The translations under genes were made by a program, and so were the position numbers. Below are positions 16,021 through 25,076 of a stretch of 26,939 nucleotides of DNA, piece after piece. Source of the stretch: a virus. The notes beneath the pieces are model-generated. The model was not told the origin of the DNA. It made no database searches and was given only the letters and a program-made list of their open reading frames with translations. Position 1 is the stretch's first letter. Each line of letters starts with the position of its first letter. The stretch lies in the IMG/VR virus record IMGVR_UViG_3300025314_000086, positions 1 to 26,939 of that record; one strand, 5' to 3'.

Positions 16021-16221
16021 ATGGATAAGTTTATGGATATGTTACGTAATGGTCTTACCTTTGAATGGTTAGCTGGTTACCGTACTACTTTAATTGCCCT
16101 GTTTGTTTTAATGGGGTGGTTGGTTGAGTATATGAATTGGTATGACATTCCAGGTGTCGATTTTGGGATTGAGGAGGTTTTACTAGCCCTTGGTCTTAAG
16201 ACCGCTTCGCTTCATAAATAA
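16021..16221 (+). CDS. Probable holin, one-TM type
   Basis: This 66-residue protein has one clear membrane segment at about 22-39 (TTLIALFVLMGWLVEYMN) and a second weaker hydrophobic stretch at about 48-60 (DFGIEEVLLALGL). Its tail is short, with two Lys and two His. It sits directly between the endolysin and the spanins, the classical place for the pore former that times lysis. A GGAG ribosome site at 16010-16013 precedes the ATG. Only one strong TM makes it a candidate class III or pinholin-like protein; the topology is not certain. Confidence 0.7.
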   Translation: MDKFMDMLRNGLTFEWLAGYRTTLIALFVLMGWLVEYMNWYDIPGVDFGIEEVLLALGLKTASLHK

Positions 16222-16223
16222 CT

Positions 16224-16460
16224 TTGAATACTATAGTAATTATTTTGGTTAGAGCGGTTTTTGAGTGGTTTATGCTGCTCTGGGATCGCTTTAATCAAAT
16301 TAGGGCTTATATAGAAAAAGGTAGACAAGAAGTTAAATCGGAAATTGATAAAAAGGAACAGCAGATCAATGCTGAAGTTGAAAAATTACGCAATACCAAT
16401 ATTACTTTCGATGCTGCTATTGATGAGTTGCGTAAGCGCTACAATCGTAGTAAAGACTAG
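16224..16460 (+). CDS. i-spanin (Rz-like)
   Basis: The 78-residue product has an N-terminal membrane anchor at about 3-20 (TIVIILVRAVFEWFMLLW). A periplasmic charged coiled coil follows at about 28-72 (EKGRQEVKSEIDKKEQQINA and beyond). This is the typical layout of inner-membrane spanins, which link to an outer-membrane lipoprotein to fuse the two membranes at the end of lysis. It starts with TTG 2 bases after the holin stop. The o-spanin reading frame begins inside it. Function is inferred from layout and context rather than sequence identity. Confidence 0.72.
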   Translation: MNTIVIILVRAVFEWFMLLWDRFNQIRAYIEKGRQEVKSEIDKKEQQINAEVEKLRNTNITFDAAIDELRKRYNRSKD

Positions 16461-16623
16461 TTGTGTTGTAATTGATCCTCCTACTGAAATTGTAGTTAAT
16501 GTTTTAGCTACGATTAGAGATTTGGAATCTCGTCAATGGGTTGTTCAATTATCTAAATTGTATAATGTTTGGGATAATAAATTAATTTGTGACACTATAA
16601 AACATATAGGTTCAATAAGATGA
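16369..16623 (+). CDS. o-spanin lipoprotein (Rz1-like), embedded start
   Basis: In the +1 frame within the i-spanin gene, the ATG at 16369 opens an 84-residue product. It has a lipoprotein signal: MLKLK, hydrophobic PILLSMLLLM, then SC with Cys21 as the lipidated residue. The lipobox L-M-S-C is slightly non-standard at -2. The mature part has 64 residues with one PP motif near 39 and two more cysteines. A nested or overlapping Rz/Rz1 pair is typical of phages of Gram-negative hosts. A TTG at 16345 could give an 8-residue longer form, but the shorter start gives a cleaner signal peptide. The end overlaps the next ATG (ATGA). Confidence 0.7.
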   Translation: MLKLKNYAIPILLSMLLLMSCVSATIVVKTSCVVIDPPTEIVVNVLATIRDLESRQWVVQLSKLYNVWDNKLICDTIKHIGSIR

Positions 16624-16931
16624 CCGTCGAAGAACAAACAGTAATGCGAAGTGATATTCGTCTTATTTCTTTAAAACTCATAAACGATAAAAAACCAATG
16701 AGTAGTATCGGTCTTATAGATAGTAATTTACTTAAAGAAGAAAATGAACTTTATCTGGTAATGAATTCCCAGACATTGTTATGGACTTTTAAATATAAAG
16801 TCGGAGGTGTTCCTCCAATATTAAGACAGAATTTTACTAACTCTAATACAGCTATTAAATTCATAACAGAATATTTGAAAAAAAGAAATATAGAAGTCAT
16901 CGAGGTAAAAGACTATTGGCCTTCCGAGTAG
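16620..16931 (+). CDS. Hypothetical protein, 103 aa
   Basis: It starts at ATGA on the o-spanin stop and overlaps the GNAT gene by 16 bases, so it is embedded in the same transcript. The product is mixed alpha/beta and soluble, with a strand-rich centre (ELYLVMNSQTLLWTFKYKVG) and an amphipathic C-terminal helix followed by VIEVKDYWPSE. No signal peptide or known motif is present. Similar small genes precede gp13-like genes in other podoviruses as I recall, but I cannot assign a role. Confidence 0.6.
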   Translation: MTVEEQTVMRSDIRLISLKLINDKKPMSSIGLIDSNLLKEENELYLVMNSQTLLWTFKYKVGGVPPILRQNFTNSNTAIKFITEYLKKRNIEVIEVKDYWPSE

Positions 16932-17359
16932 CTACTGAAAAAGATATTTCATTATTAGAGGAATTTATTGAACAAGCTTTTTTAGATTCCAAGTATATTG
17001 GATTACTTTCCGAATATAAAGAAACGGAAGGAATTTCTAAATATTTTGTAGACCCAACTACCTTAAACATTAGAACTGGAATAATAAAGACAGTTGATGA
17101 TGTAGATATTGGTTGTGCTCTATTTGAAGTTTTACCTTCTTATTTTGGAAATAATTATATTGCGCGTATAGTCGCTGTCTATTTAAAACCTGATTTCAGA
17201 GGCAAGGGTTATATGAAAGAAATTTTAGATGCTTTTGAATACTGGGGTAAATTAGTAGGTTGTAAATACTATCATGTAGGTGTTAGCAGAGATAATGTCG
17301 ATTTAGTTAATAGAGATTATGTTAAATTTGAGACTATGTTTATGAAGGAAATTAAATAA
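16916..17359 (+). CDS. GNAT-fold protein (T7 gp13-like position)
   Basis: The 147-residue product has the GNAT acetyltransferase core. Beta strand VAVYLKPDFRGKGYMKEILD at about 87-106 carries the acetyl-CoA pyrophosphate-binding R-G-K-G-Y (95-99), and a following helix and strand hold YYHVGVSRDN. It starts with TTG at 16916 (GAGG ribosome site at 16902-16905). It lies directly before a gp14-like gene. In T7-like phages the internal virion or assembly protein gp13 occupies this place and belongs to a GNAT-like family, so it may act in virion assembly rather than as a metabolic enzyme. Substrate is unknown. Confidence 0.78.
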   Translation: MAFRVATEKDISLLEEFIEQAFLDSKYIGLLSEYKETEGISKYFVDPTTLNIRTGIIKTVDDVDIGCALFEVLPSYFGNNYIARIVAVYLKPDFRGKGYMKEILDAFEYWGKLVGCKYYHVGVSRDNVDLVNRDYVKFETMFMKEIK

Positions 17360-17994
17360 TGCCCTTTTTTGTTCCGATATTTGCTGCTGTAGGAGCGGGT
17401 TTAGTTGCTGCTACTCCTTTTATAGCTGCTGCAGGTCTTGGTATGACTGCGTATGGAACTGTACAACAAGTCAGTGCAGCTAAACGTCAGGCTTCGTTTC
17501 AACGAGAAATTATGGTCCAGGAACAAAGGGCTGAGGCTGTCCGTATGCGTGCGATGGAATTAGATGCACGTAGACGTCAATTAGAAGTTATTAGAAATCA
17601 ACAGAGAGCTAGAGCTATGGCTTTATCTACAGCGACTGCACAAGGCGCTGGATTAGGCTCAGGTTTATTCGGAGGTTATGGGCAGATTTCAGGACAGACT
17701 GGTACTAATTTACTAGGAATTTCTCAGAATTTAGGGTTAGGCCAGCAAATGTTTGGTATAAATTCGGCTATATCGCAAAGTAAAATAGGAATGGCTGGAG
17801 CAGCTAGTTCGGCTGTTACTGGAGCAGGTTTATCCTCTCTAGGTGGAGCCTTTATTTCAGCGATGCCTTATTTGAGTTCTTTAGGCGGATCTTTGTCTTC
17901 CCCAAGTTCTGGGGCGTATAAAACTACATCTTCGCCAGCATATGCATTTCCTCAGTGGAGCCCTAGAATGCAAGGGTATTTTTCAGAGTTTTAA
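17359..17994 (+). CDS. Internal virion protein B-like (T7 gp14-like)
   Basis: The 211-residue product has a hydrophobic Ala/Gly-rich N-terminus at about 4-30 (FVPIFAAVGAGLVAATPFIA). A long charged helix follows at about 35-80 (REIMVQEQRAEAVRMRAMEL). The C-terminal half is Gly/Ser/Ala-rich with GSGLFGG and SSLGG motifs. This profile and the place after a gp13-like gene fit gp14, which is ejected and forms the outer-membrane channel for DNA entry. It begins at a TAATG overlap and ends exactly before the next ATG. Identity is inferred from composition and synteny. Confidence 0.7.
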   Translation: MPFFVPIFAAVGAGLVAATPFIAAAGLGMTAYGTVQQVSAAKRQASFQREIMVQEQRAEAVRMRAMELDARRRQLEVIRNQQRARAMALSTATAQGAGLGSGLFGGYGQISGQTGTNLLGISQNLGLGQQMFGINSAISQSKIGMAGAASSAVTGAGLSSLGGAFISAMPYLSSLGGSLSSPSSGAYKTTSSPAYAFPQWSPRMQGYFSEF

Positions 17995-20900
17995 ATGGCT
18001 AGATTTGAAGAATTAGTTTCTATTGAAAATAATGAGTTTGAGGAGCCTGCTCCGATTAGTTTAGATGTTGAGGCACAGACTTCTACGTCTATTAGTCCTA
18101 TTGTTGCAGAACAGAGAGCTTTCAGAGCTAAACAAGGACTCTCCTTTTTAGATTCTTCTTATGATGAAATTCATAGTTCCATTGTGAGTGGAAGAGAGAA
18201 AAATTTAAGAGAAAAAGCTGCTGCTGAATTGCATACACAAAAACTTTTGCATCAACAAAAACTTATTGTAGATGCTACAAGAAAGAAAAACGGACCTTTA
18301 ACCACGGAAGAGATGAAGTCTCTTCTTAATCAGGATATTCCTGAAGGTACTTGGCCAATTCACGGATTAAGAAAGTGGCCTGTTGATCCAGAAACAGTGA
18401 TTGAAGAGACTTACGCCAGAGATTATATTGATTGGTTAGATAGAGCAGCTCTTGGTAAGGATTCTTTTTGGGCTGAGGCTATAAAAGAAATTCCTGATGA
18501 TGTTGTTGCGGCTAAAAAAATTGGTCGTGAGTTAATTGTAAAACAAGAATTTTCGCGTAGAAAGTTAGAGGAGGCCGAACAAGCTTATGGAGAACAGTCT
18601 TGGGGAGGTTGGACCGTAAATTTATTACAAGGTTTTATTCCTTTATATTTTGAATATCAATTAAGAGGTTTGTTAGAAAAGACTCCTGCTTTATATGGAT
18701 TTAGAGGTACTAATCTTTATGAACAAGGAAGAGAGCTTGCTCTTCTTCCCCTTGGTGAATTTGAGAAGAAGTTTACTGCAGTCTTTAACACTTTAAAGGA
18801 AAAAGATCCCCTTCTTGCTTTTGCATTTGCAAGAGCTGTTCATGGAATGTCTTCGGATGAGATTACTTTAGAAAACGTATTCTCTATGTTTGATATTGCT
18901 TTGGTTCCCGGTTTAGCTACTTTAGGAAAGTCTGCATTAAGACGTACGGGATTAAAAAGGCAGGCAGCAGATGCTGTTAAAGATTCGGTAAGAGCCTCTA
19001 GAAATCCCGAGCAATCTTCAGGAACTATGGCTGCTGCTGCCGGAAATATAGATGAAGCTGCTACACAACGTTTGCTTCAGACTGCGGTTGAAGATGTAAG
19101 TGGACGCGGAGATCCTTTTAGAAGGATGTGGAACTCTCTTCCATCTTATCTCAGGCTCGTGGATGATAATTTTAAGGCAAATCCTGGACGTCTCGGACAA
19201 GGAGTTGTTGATGCGGTCGAACAGAGTGAAGAATTATTTATAAGTTCATTTTTAACACGTGTCCAAAATTTGATGCGTGTTAAACGTGTTCCTTTGTTAG
19301 AGGGTTTTGAAAGTGTTGTAAAGCAATTGAAAGATGAGATAAAAGTTTCTGATCTTGTTCTTCAAAAAGCTGTTCTTGATGTGGATTTAAAATACGATCC
19401 TCTGCTGAATGTCCATTATTGGGAAATTTCTTTAGGTAAACCTGGGGGAGATTTATTCTTTAGTAAGCAAGCTGCTGAAAATTATTTAACGGGAGCTGAA
19501 AGAACTAAAAGTTTAAAGGGAGCTTGGGCAGCTCCAAAAGAAGGTCATGGCATTGGCTGGGTAATAAAAGTTACCAAGTCCATAGATGAAAAAAATCCTT
19601 TAATTCAGAAGTATTTAATTGAGGATCCTAGTGCAAAATCACCTAAGACATGGATTTCAGTTTTAGATTGGATTAGAACTCCTGAAGAAACTATGTCATT
19701 GCAGCAAAGAATTGCTCGTAAAAAGGCTACGTATGGTCCTGCTGCACTAGTTGAAATTGCAAAGAAAACAGCAGAATCTCTTTTAGAATTAGGTAAGGTT
19801 AGTAATCGACGTCTTTATAAAGATTTTATGCGTGTTATGAATGCAGCGCAGGATATAAAAGATCCTGTTACAGGTGTATCAGGGTATTCTTTTAAACATC
19901 CTTCTGATCTAGAATCCTTTTATCAAAGACATATAGGACGCCTTCCTGAACCTTTAGAGATAAAGGCTTATTTTGATGTTAGACGTCTTTTAAGAATGGA
20001 TTTATTCCTGCGTAATTTAGGTGAAGTCCGAAATAGACATATTGCAGGTGCAGAGTCACATAAATTTTTTGTTATTGATAAAGAAGATAAAAAGATTTAT
20101 TCATCTGATTTTGATGGTGTTATAAGAAATCGAGTTCCAGGTGGAGATAATAATATCTTAGTTGTTGGAAATAAAGCCGGCGAAGAAAGGCTCTATTTAG
20201 GAGGTCTTCCTCAGCAGACAGCGAATAAACTTGGAGAATTGCTTACGGAAGGGAAAATTAAAGTTATTGAACTTTATGATCCGAAAAGACGTCCTTTCCA
20301 TTCTTTTGGAACTAAGGTAGAAAGTAATAAAGTTGAATATGTAATTATAAAAACAGGGAATTTAGAAACTAAACCCGTTTCGTGGCAACAAGTTTCGGAA
20401 GCCGGTGGTGTTCATTTTATTTATGATCATCCTTTATACTTAAAACAAGCTATTGTTATTCCCGAACGTAGAATATCTAAAGGAAAAGAATATTTTGTTC
20501 ATAGATATGAAGGGGATGCAACAGCGTTAGCTCTTGAGAGCAGGGCTGTTGGTGAAAGAGTGGGGGAACGTTTAAATCAATTTGTAAAATTGTTAAAAGA
20601 TGGCGATGAGGCAGGGGCTGTAACTTTTCTTAAATCAAGTGGACTTCCCTGGGAATGGGCTGATTTGATTCATCATTTTAGACCCCGTTTGGTAAATGGC
20701 ATAAAACATCCGCCTAGATTTAATCTTTCAGAACCTTTTGAAGTAGTTGCTCGAAATAAATTAATTTCCGAGACGAGTGATGCATTGATGAAACGTTACC
20801 CTAAGACATTCATGGATGATACTAGACGTTCTTTGGCTGAAAGAACTCGTATTGAATTTACAGGGGAACGGGATGTTTATGAACTGAGTTCAATAAAAGA

Positions 20901-22908
20901 TGAAGGAAATAGGAATAAGCCTGTATTTAAACTAACAAAACCAAATAGAATTGATCCTATTTTGGCCGTTGACCGAGGTTTAACGCGAATTATTCAGAGT
21001 ACATTTTTGGATGATTATAAATTGAAGTCGATGACACAATGGCTTCAGGAAGCATTACCTCATTTAGATTTGCCTGGGGTACGTAATAGAGAAGCTGAAA
21101 TTGCACGGAGACCTTTCTTTCATTTTTATAATCATACTTTTATGAAAGGTGCTCCTTTTGATCAAATACAAAAATTAAAAGCAAATCACATGAAGATTGA
21201 GCAATTATTAGGAACGCCAAGTGTAACGGATACATTTTTACATTCCATGGCACAAAAATTGTCAGATTCTATTTATAAGAAATATGGTCCTAATGCTATA
21301 AAAATAGATCCTGCATGGTTGTTGCCTAAACTAACAGATCCATTTAGATTTTTTAGATCTGCGACACACCATTACAAACTGGGATTATTTAATCCACGTC
21401 AACTTTTTGTTCAGTCCATGACTTTTATAAATATATATTCAATAGCTGGTCCTATACATGCTGTTACAGGTACATATGGTGCTTTATTACATGGGTTTTT
21501 GAGGATTAATAAGAATCCTGCGATTATTGATTATGCAGATAAACTTGCTTCTGGATTTAGAGTTCCTGGAATTATTCATTATAAACCCGGTTGGTTTAAA
21601 GAAGCCTGGACTATGTTGGAAAATTCGGGTTATGGCCATGTTGGTTTAGAATATGCTACTCTGGATGACATTGTATCTGGAAGAGTAGTTCAACGAGGAG
21701 TTCATAAAGTTTTAGATATAGGACAGACCTTTTTTAGAGCTGCTGAAGAAAATGTCAGAAGGGGGGCTTGGTACACTGCTTATCTGGAATTACGAACTAA
21801 AAAACCAATAGGACGTCTTACAGATGTAGATGCAGATTGGATTCTAAATAGAGCGGATGACTTGTATAATAATATGTCAAGAGCCTCTAGTTCCATTATT
21901 CAAAGAGGAATAGGTTCTTGGCCAACTCAATTCTTATCATATCAGTTTAGAATTGCAGAACAATTTTTAGGAAAACGTTTAACATGGCAGGAAAGAACCC
22001 GTCTTGTAGGAGTTTATTTTACTTTATTTGGTTTTCCTGTTGCAGCTTCTTTGAGCGGCCTCCCCATTGCAGATTGGTTACGAAAACAGGCTATTGAAGC
22101 AAAATATGTTCCTGGAGATTCCTTTATTATTGATTCTTTAGTTGATGGTCTACCTGCTGCTACCGTTGCGGCCGCAACAGGAGGACATTATTCCTTTGCA
22201 GAAAGTTATGGTATTGGCGGTATTGAATTTGCAAGAGAATTTCTTAGATCCGATCGTCCCTGGTGGGAAATCTTAGGAGGGGCTCCTTACAGTGTCCTTG
22301 CAAATACTTTATATAATGCAAATGGTTTTTATAGAGCAATGATATCTCTGATCTTTAGGGACGACGATGAAGTATATCCATTTAAGATTAGTGACGTAGT
22401 GGCTTTACTTAGAGAAGTTGCTACTGTTGCTGGTGCCGAAAGAGCTTATTGGGGAGTTTACACTGGAATGTGGTTATCTAAGAAGGGTTTGTACTTAGAT
22501 GACGTAACTGCTAAAGAAGCAATATTATTAAATCTTGTAGGTCTTACTCCTACTGCTATAAATGATATTTTTCTTAAATCTGATTTAAATAAAATAAGAA
22601 AAGAAGTTCAAAGAAAAGCTTTGGATAAATTTATTCAAGAATATCGTAAGGGACTTCGTATGATGTCTACTAATCCAAACGAAGCTAGTGATTTCTTCAG
22701 AAGAGGTTCTTATATTCTTAAAATGTCTGGCTATCCAGAAGAAGATCTTCCTGCCGCTATGTCAATGGCTTTAAAAGGGCATGAGTCTTTAGTTAAAGAG
22801 ATTGATTACGAGTATTATATGAAACATCTTTCTGCCAAGGATAGAGAAGCTATGATTAAAGCCTATCAAAGAACTCTCCGGCAAGGGGATATTAGGAAAG
22901 GTCAATAA
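17995..22908 (+). CDS. Giant internal virion / DNA-ejection protein, 1637 aa
   Basis: This is the largest gene in the window. The N-terminal 130 residues are charged and helical. A long mixed region follows without a catalytic motif I recognise. The last 550 residues resemble the C-terminal portion of large podovirus ejection proteins. They hold hydrophobic stretches at about 1128-1165 (LFNPRQLFVQSMTFINIYS...), 1340-1362 (FTLFGFPVAASLSGLPIADW) and 1385-1395, with aromatic motifs such as WPTQFLSYQFRIAEQFLG. It would be the counterpart of T7 gp16 (1318 aa) without its N-terminal transglycosylase. Here the lysozyme domain is in the gene at 25077 instead. It starts one base after the gp14-like stop. 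Confidence 0.68.
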   Translation: MARFEELVSIENNEFEEPAPISLDVEAQTSTSISPIVAEQRAFRAKQGLSFLDSSYDEIHSSIVSGREKNLREKAAAELHTQKLLHQQKLIVDATRKKNGPLTTEEMKSLLNQDIPEGTWPIHGLRKWPVDPETVIEETYARDYIDWLDRAALGKDSFWAEAIKEIPDDVVAAKKIGRELIVKQEFSRRKLEEAEQAYGEQSWGGWTVNLLQGFIPLYFEYQLRGLLEKTPALYGFRGTNLYEQGRELALLPLGEFEKKFTAVFNTLKEKDPLLAFAFARAVHGMSSDEITLENVFSMFDIALVPGLATLGKSALRRTGLKRQAADAVKDSVRASRNPEQSSGTMAAAAGNIDEAATQRLLQTAVEDVSGRGDPFRRMWNSLPSYLRLVDDNFKANPGRLGQGVVDAVEQSEELFISSFLTRVQNLMRVKRVPLLEGFESVVKQLKDEIKVSDLVLQKAVLDVDLKYDPLLNVHYWEISLGKPGGDLFFSKQAAENYLTGAERTKSLKGAWAAPKEGHGIGWVIKVTKSIDEKNPLIQKYLIEDPSAKSPKTWISVLDWIRTPEETMSLQQRIARKKATYGPAALVEIAKKTAESLLELGKVSNRRLYKDFMRVMNAAQDIKDPVTGVSGYSFKHPSDLESFYQRHIGRLPEPLEIKAYFDVRRLLRMDLFLRNLGEVRNRHIAGAESHKFFVIDKEDKKIYSSDFDGVIRNRVPGGDNNILVVGNKAGEERLYLGGLPQQTANKLGELLTEGKIKVIELYDPKRRPFHSFGTKVESNKVEYVIIKTGNLETKPVSWQQVSEAGGVHFIYDHPLYLKQAIVIPERRISKGKEYFVHRYEGDATALALESRAVGERVGERLNQFVKLLKDGDEAGAVTFLKSSGLPWEWADLIHHFRPRLVNGIKHPPRFNLSEPFEVVARNKLISETSDALMKRYPKTFMDDTRRSLAERTRIEFTGERDVYELSSIKDEGNRNKPVFKLTKPNRIDPILAVDRGLTRIIQSTFLDDYKLKSMTQWLQEALPHLDLPGVRNREAEIARRPFFHFYNHTFMKGAPFDQIQKLKANHMKIEQLLGTPSVTDTFLHSMAQKLSDSIYKKYGPNAIKIDPAWLLPKLTDPFRFFRSATHHYKLGLFNPRQLFVQSMTFINIYSIAGPIHAVTGTYGALLHGFLRINKNPAIIDYADKLASGFRVPGIIHYKPGWFKEAWTMLENSGYGHVGLEYATLDDIVSGRVVQRGVHKVLDIGQTFFRAAEENVRRGAWYTAYLELRTKKPIGRLTDVDADWILNRADDLYNNMSRASSSIIQRGIGSWPTQFLSYQFRIAEQFLGKRLTWQERTRLVGVYFTLFGFPVAASLSGLPIADWLRKQAIEAKYVPGDSFIIDSLVDGLPAATVAAATGGHYSFAESYGIGGIEFAREFLRSDRPWWEILGGAPYSVLANTLYNANGFYRAMISLIFRDDDEVYPFKISDVVALLREVATVAGAERAYWGVYTGMWLSKKGLYLDDVTAKEAILLNLVGLTPTAINDIFLKSDLNKIRKEVQRKALDKFIQEYRKGLRMMSTNPNEASDFFRRGSYILKMSGYPEEDLPAAMSMALKGHESLVKEIDYEYYMKHLSAKDREAMIKAYQRTLRQGDIRKGQ

Positions 22909-22909
22909 A

Positions 22910-25066
22910 TTGGCGCAATTTAATCCACAGATAAATCCTACAACTGATCCTTCATATTTGAAGTTTTCACAGCCTATAAGTCAACCTCAAGAAGATAAGA
23001 CTCTAGGTCTTCTGTTTAAAGGTGCTGGAGATTTATTAACTTCAGGTCTTAAGGCAGTAGATTTTTTAGTTAAAGATAAGTTGGAAAAAACAGCTTTTTC
23101 TGAAATTGAATCCGAAAAAGAACGTTTTACAGGTCAATTGGAAGATATTAGAACTGTTGTTACTGGGCAACCTCCTGCATCTCCAGGTTTAATGGATGAA
23201 GAAAAGGTTCCTGTTGACATTTCAAATTTAAATAGAACTATTAGTAATTTAACTAGTAGCAAAGCTTCTGGCCAATTAACCAGGACTGATTATCTAAGTC
23301 GTGTAAATCAAATTGCCAAATCATTAAGAAATCAGTATCCAGGTTATAGAGATTACATTAGAAAAACTATTAATGAAGCCGCTGGAGAAAATGTTGATAA
23401 TGCGTATGTCACTTCTATTTTAGGAGAGATTAACAGTTATATTTCCCAAAGGAAAAGTGAAAAAGATCAAATTGGAAAGGAATTACTTAAAGCTGCTGTC
23501 GAAGGTATGCCCGGTTTTGATAAACTTCATGATGATTATGTGAATGATTTGATTGATGGATCTGAAGCTAAGAAGTATTTAAATCGTGCAAATAGAGTTA
23601 AATACGAACATGCAATGGCTAAAATTAGGAGAGAAGAAGAACAAGGTTCTCTTGAAGATCAAGCGACTCAAGCCGAGGTAGATGCAACTAAAATAGCCTT
23701 CGACCATGTAACAAGTTATATGAATACTCCATTAATTTACAAAGAGATGAAAACTCCTCGAAAAATTATGGAATTATTTACCGATGTTAAATCAGGGAAA
23801 GCCAAAGTAAGTACTGAAGAAGCAAGGTCGTTAGGAGAGTTCCTGGAACAACAGATAAAAATTGTTGAGCATACTCTTCGTAGCAAACTTAATGAACCTG
23901 ATTCTCGGGGCAAATCCATTGTACAACGTTTAACTGGCAAGGCTGGAGGTGCGCTGGGAGTAACTAAAGCAGATAGCATTGTAAAAGCTCAAATGGCTTC
24001 TTTATACGGAATGCGTGATTTAGTGTATGATAAAGAATATGGTCTTGCGTATTCTATCCCAAATGCTTCTAAAGCTATTACAGAGGATGATATTCTTAAT
24101 ATTAAAAAGGATAAGGAATTAAATGCATACGTAAGAATAATGAGTGTTGCAAGCGAAGTTGGAGGAGATCCTTTTGCATCTTTGATTGCTGCAGATGTTT
24201 TTAATGATCCTAAATTTGTTCCCGCTGTTAAAACATTAATGACTAGGTTTTTAGGTGAAATGGGAGTTCAGCCTGATATTAGAAAAGATGGTAAGCCTAA
24301 GACTCAAAGTGAAGTAATTGATGAGATGCAGAAAATAGGAATTAATAGTCCTGCTGCATTTGATAAAGTAATTGATTTTGTAGGGGACATTATAAACTCC
24401 GAGTCTAAGGATGCTGTTAAGTTAAACGCAATGAGAGCTGCTTTTAGTCCCAACAACAGAAACCTTCTCTCTAAGTTTGCTATTGATGACACAGATCCTA
24501 ACACTGGCAGAAGAATTCCTGGAAAGTATTCGGTACTTACCCGGCTTACATTTCCAGATGTTATTGCAGATGTAGCTAGATTAGGTAGAAAATACGATCC
24601 CAGTCTAATACCAAATGCTATTAACTGGGCTGAGGTCGCCTTCGCGCATGTGTTTAAATCCGATATTATGAGTCTTAAAAAGATTCAGATGGATTCTACT
24701 ATGCAGCTTTTTTGGGACGATTATAATAACGAACTTAGACTCAAAACTGGACCTAGATTAAATCTTCCTGATGAAGATTTAGAACGTCCTTACATGACTA
24801 GACAAGGTCTTGTAAGTAGAAACATAGATCAGATTCAAAAGGTTATTAATAGACTTAATACTGGTTTTAAATCTATGGCTAATGTCGCTGAATTATCGGG
24901 GCAAAAACCTGGAGACTACGTTATTGAATTGATGTTAGAATTGGGATTTGATCCTACAATTGGTACTCCAGTGAATCTTCCTGAACATATTATGAAAGTT
25001 ATGTTAGCAGGAAAGACTTCTCAAGAGAAAAGAAAAGAATTAACAAAAGAATTGAAACTTAAGTAA
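22910..25066 (+). CDS. Internal virion protein (gp15-like), 718 aa
   Basis: A helical soluble protein translated from TTG at 22910, with an AGGAAAGG ribosome site just before it. Coiled-coil-prone segments lie near 60-75 and 215-265, and the C-terminus is Lys-rich (TSQEKRKELTKELKLK). No enzyme motif or TM is visible. Its size and place between the giant ejection protein and the lysozyme protein match gp15 (747 aa in T7), the tube-forming ejection protein, although in T7 gp15 precedes gp16. The assignment is by size, composition and neighbours only. Confidence 0.58.
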   Translation: MAQFNPQINPTTDPSYLKFSQPISQPQEDKTLGLLFKGAGDLLTSGLKAVDFLVKDKLEKTAFSEIESEKERFTGQLEDIRTVVTGQPPASPGLMDEEKVPVDISNLNRTISNLTSSKASGQLTRTDYLSRVNQIAKSLRNQYPGYRDYIRKTINEAAGENVDNAYVTSILGEINSYISQRKSEKDQIGKELLKAAVEGMPGFDKLHDDYVNDLIDGSEAKKYLNRANRVKYEHAMAKIRREEEQGSLEDQATQAEVDATKIAFDHVTSYMNTPLIYKEMKTPRKIMELFTDVKSGKAKVSTEEARSLGEFLEQQIKIVEHTLRSKLNEPDSRGKSIVQRLTGKAGGALGVTKADSIVKAQMASLYGMRDLVYDKEYGLAYSIPNASKAITEDDILNIKKDKELNAYVRIMSVASEVGGDPFASLIAADVFNDPKFVPAVKTLMTRFLGEMGVQPDIRKDGKPKTQSEVIDEMQKIGINSPAAFDKVIDFVGDIINSESKDAVKLNAMRAAFSPNNRNLLSKFAIDDTDPNTGRRIPGKYSVLTRLTFPDVIADVARLGRKYDPSLIPNAINWAEVAFAHVFKSDIMSLKKIQMDSTMQLFWDDYNNELRLKTGPRLNLPDEDLERPYMTRQGLVSRNIDQIQKVINRLNTGFKSMANVAELSGQKPGDYVIELMLELGFDPTIGTPVNLPEHIMKVMLAGKTSQEKRKELTKELKLK

Positions 25067-25076
25067 AGCTAAATAA

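Noticed and set aside
18997-19200. Leftward 60-codon frame inside the giant virion gene
   Set aside because: No ribosome site, no promoter, and the sense frame is continuous through it.
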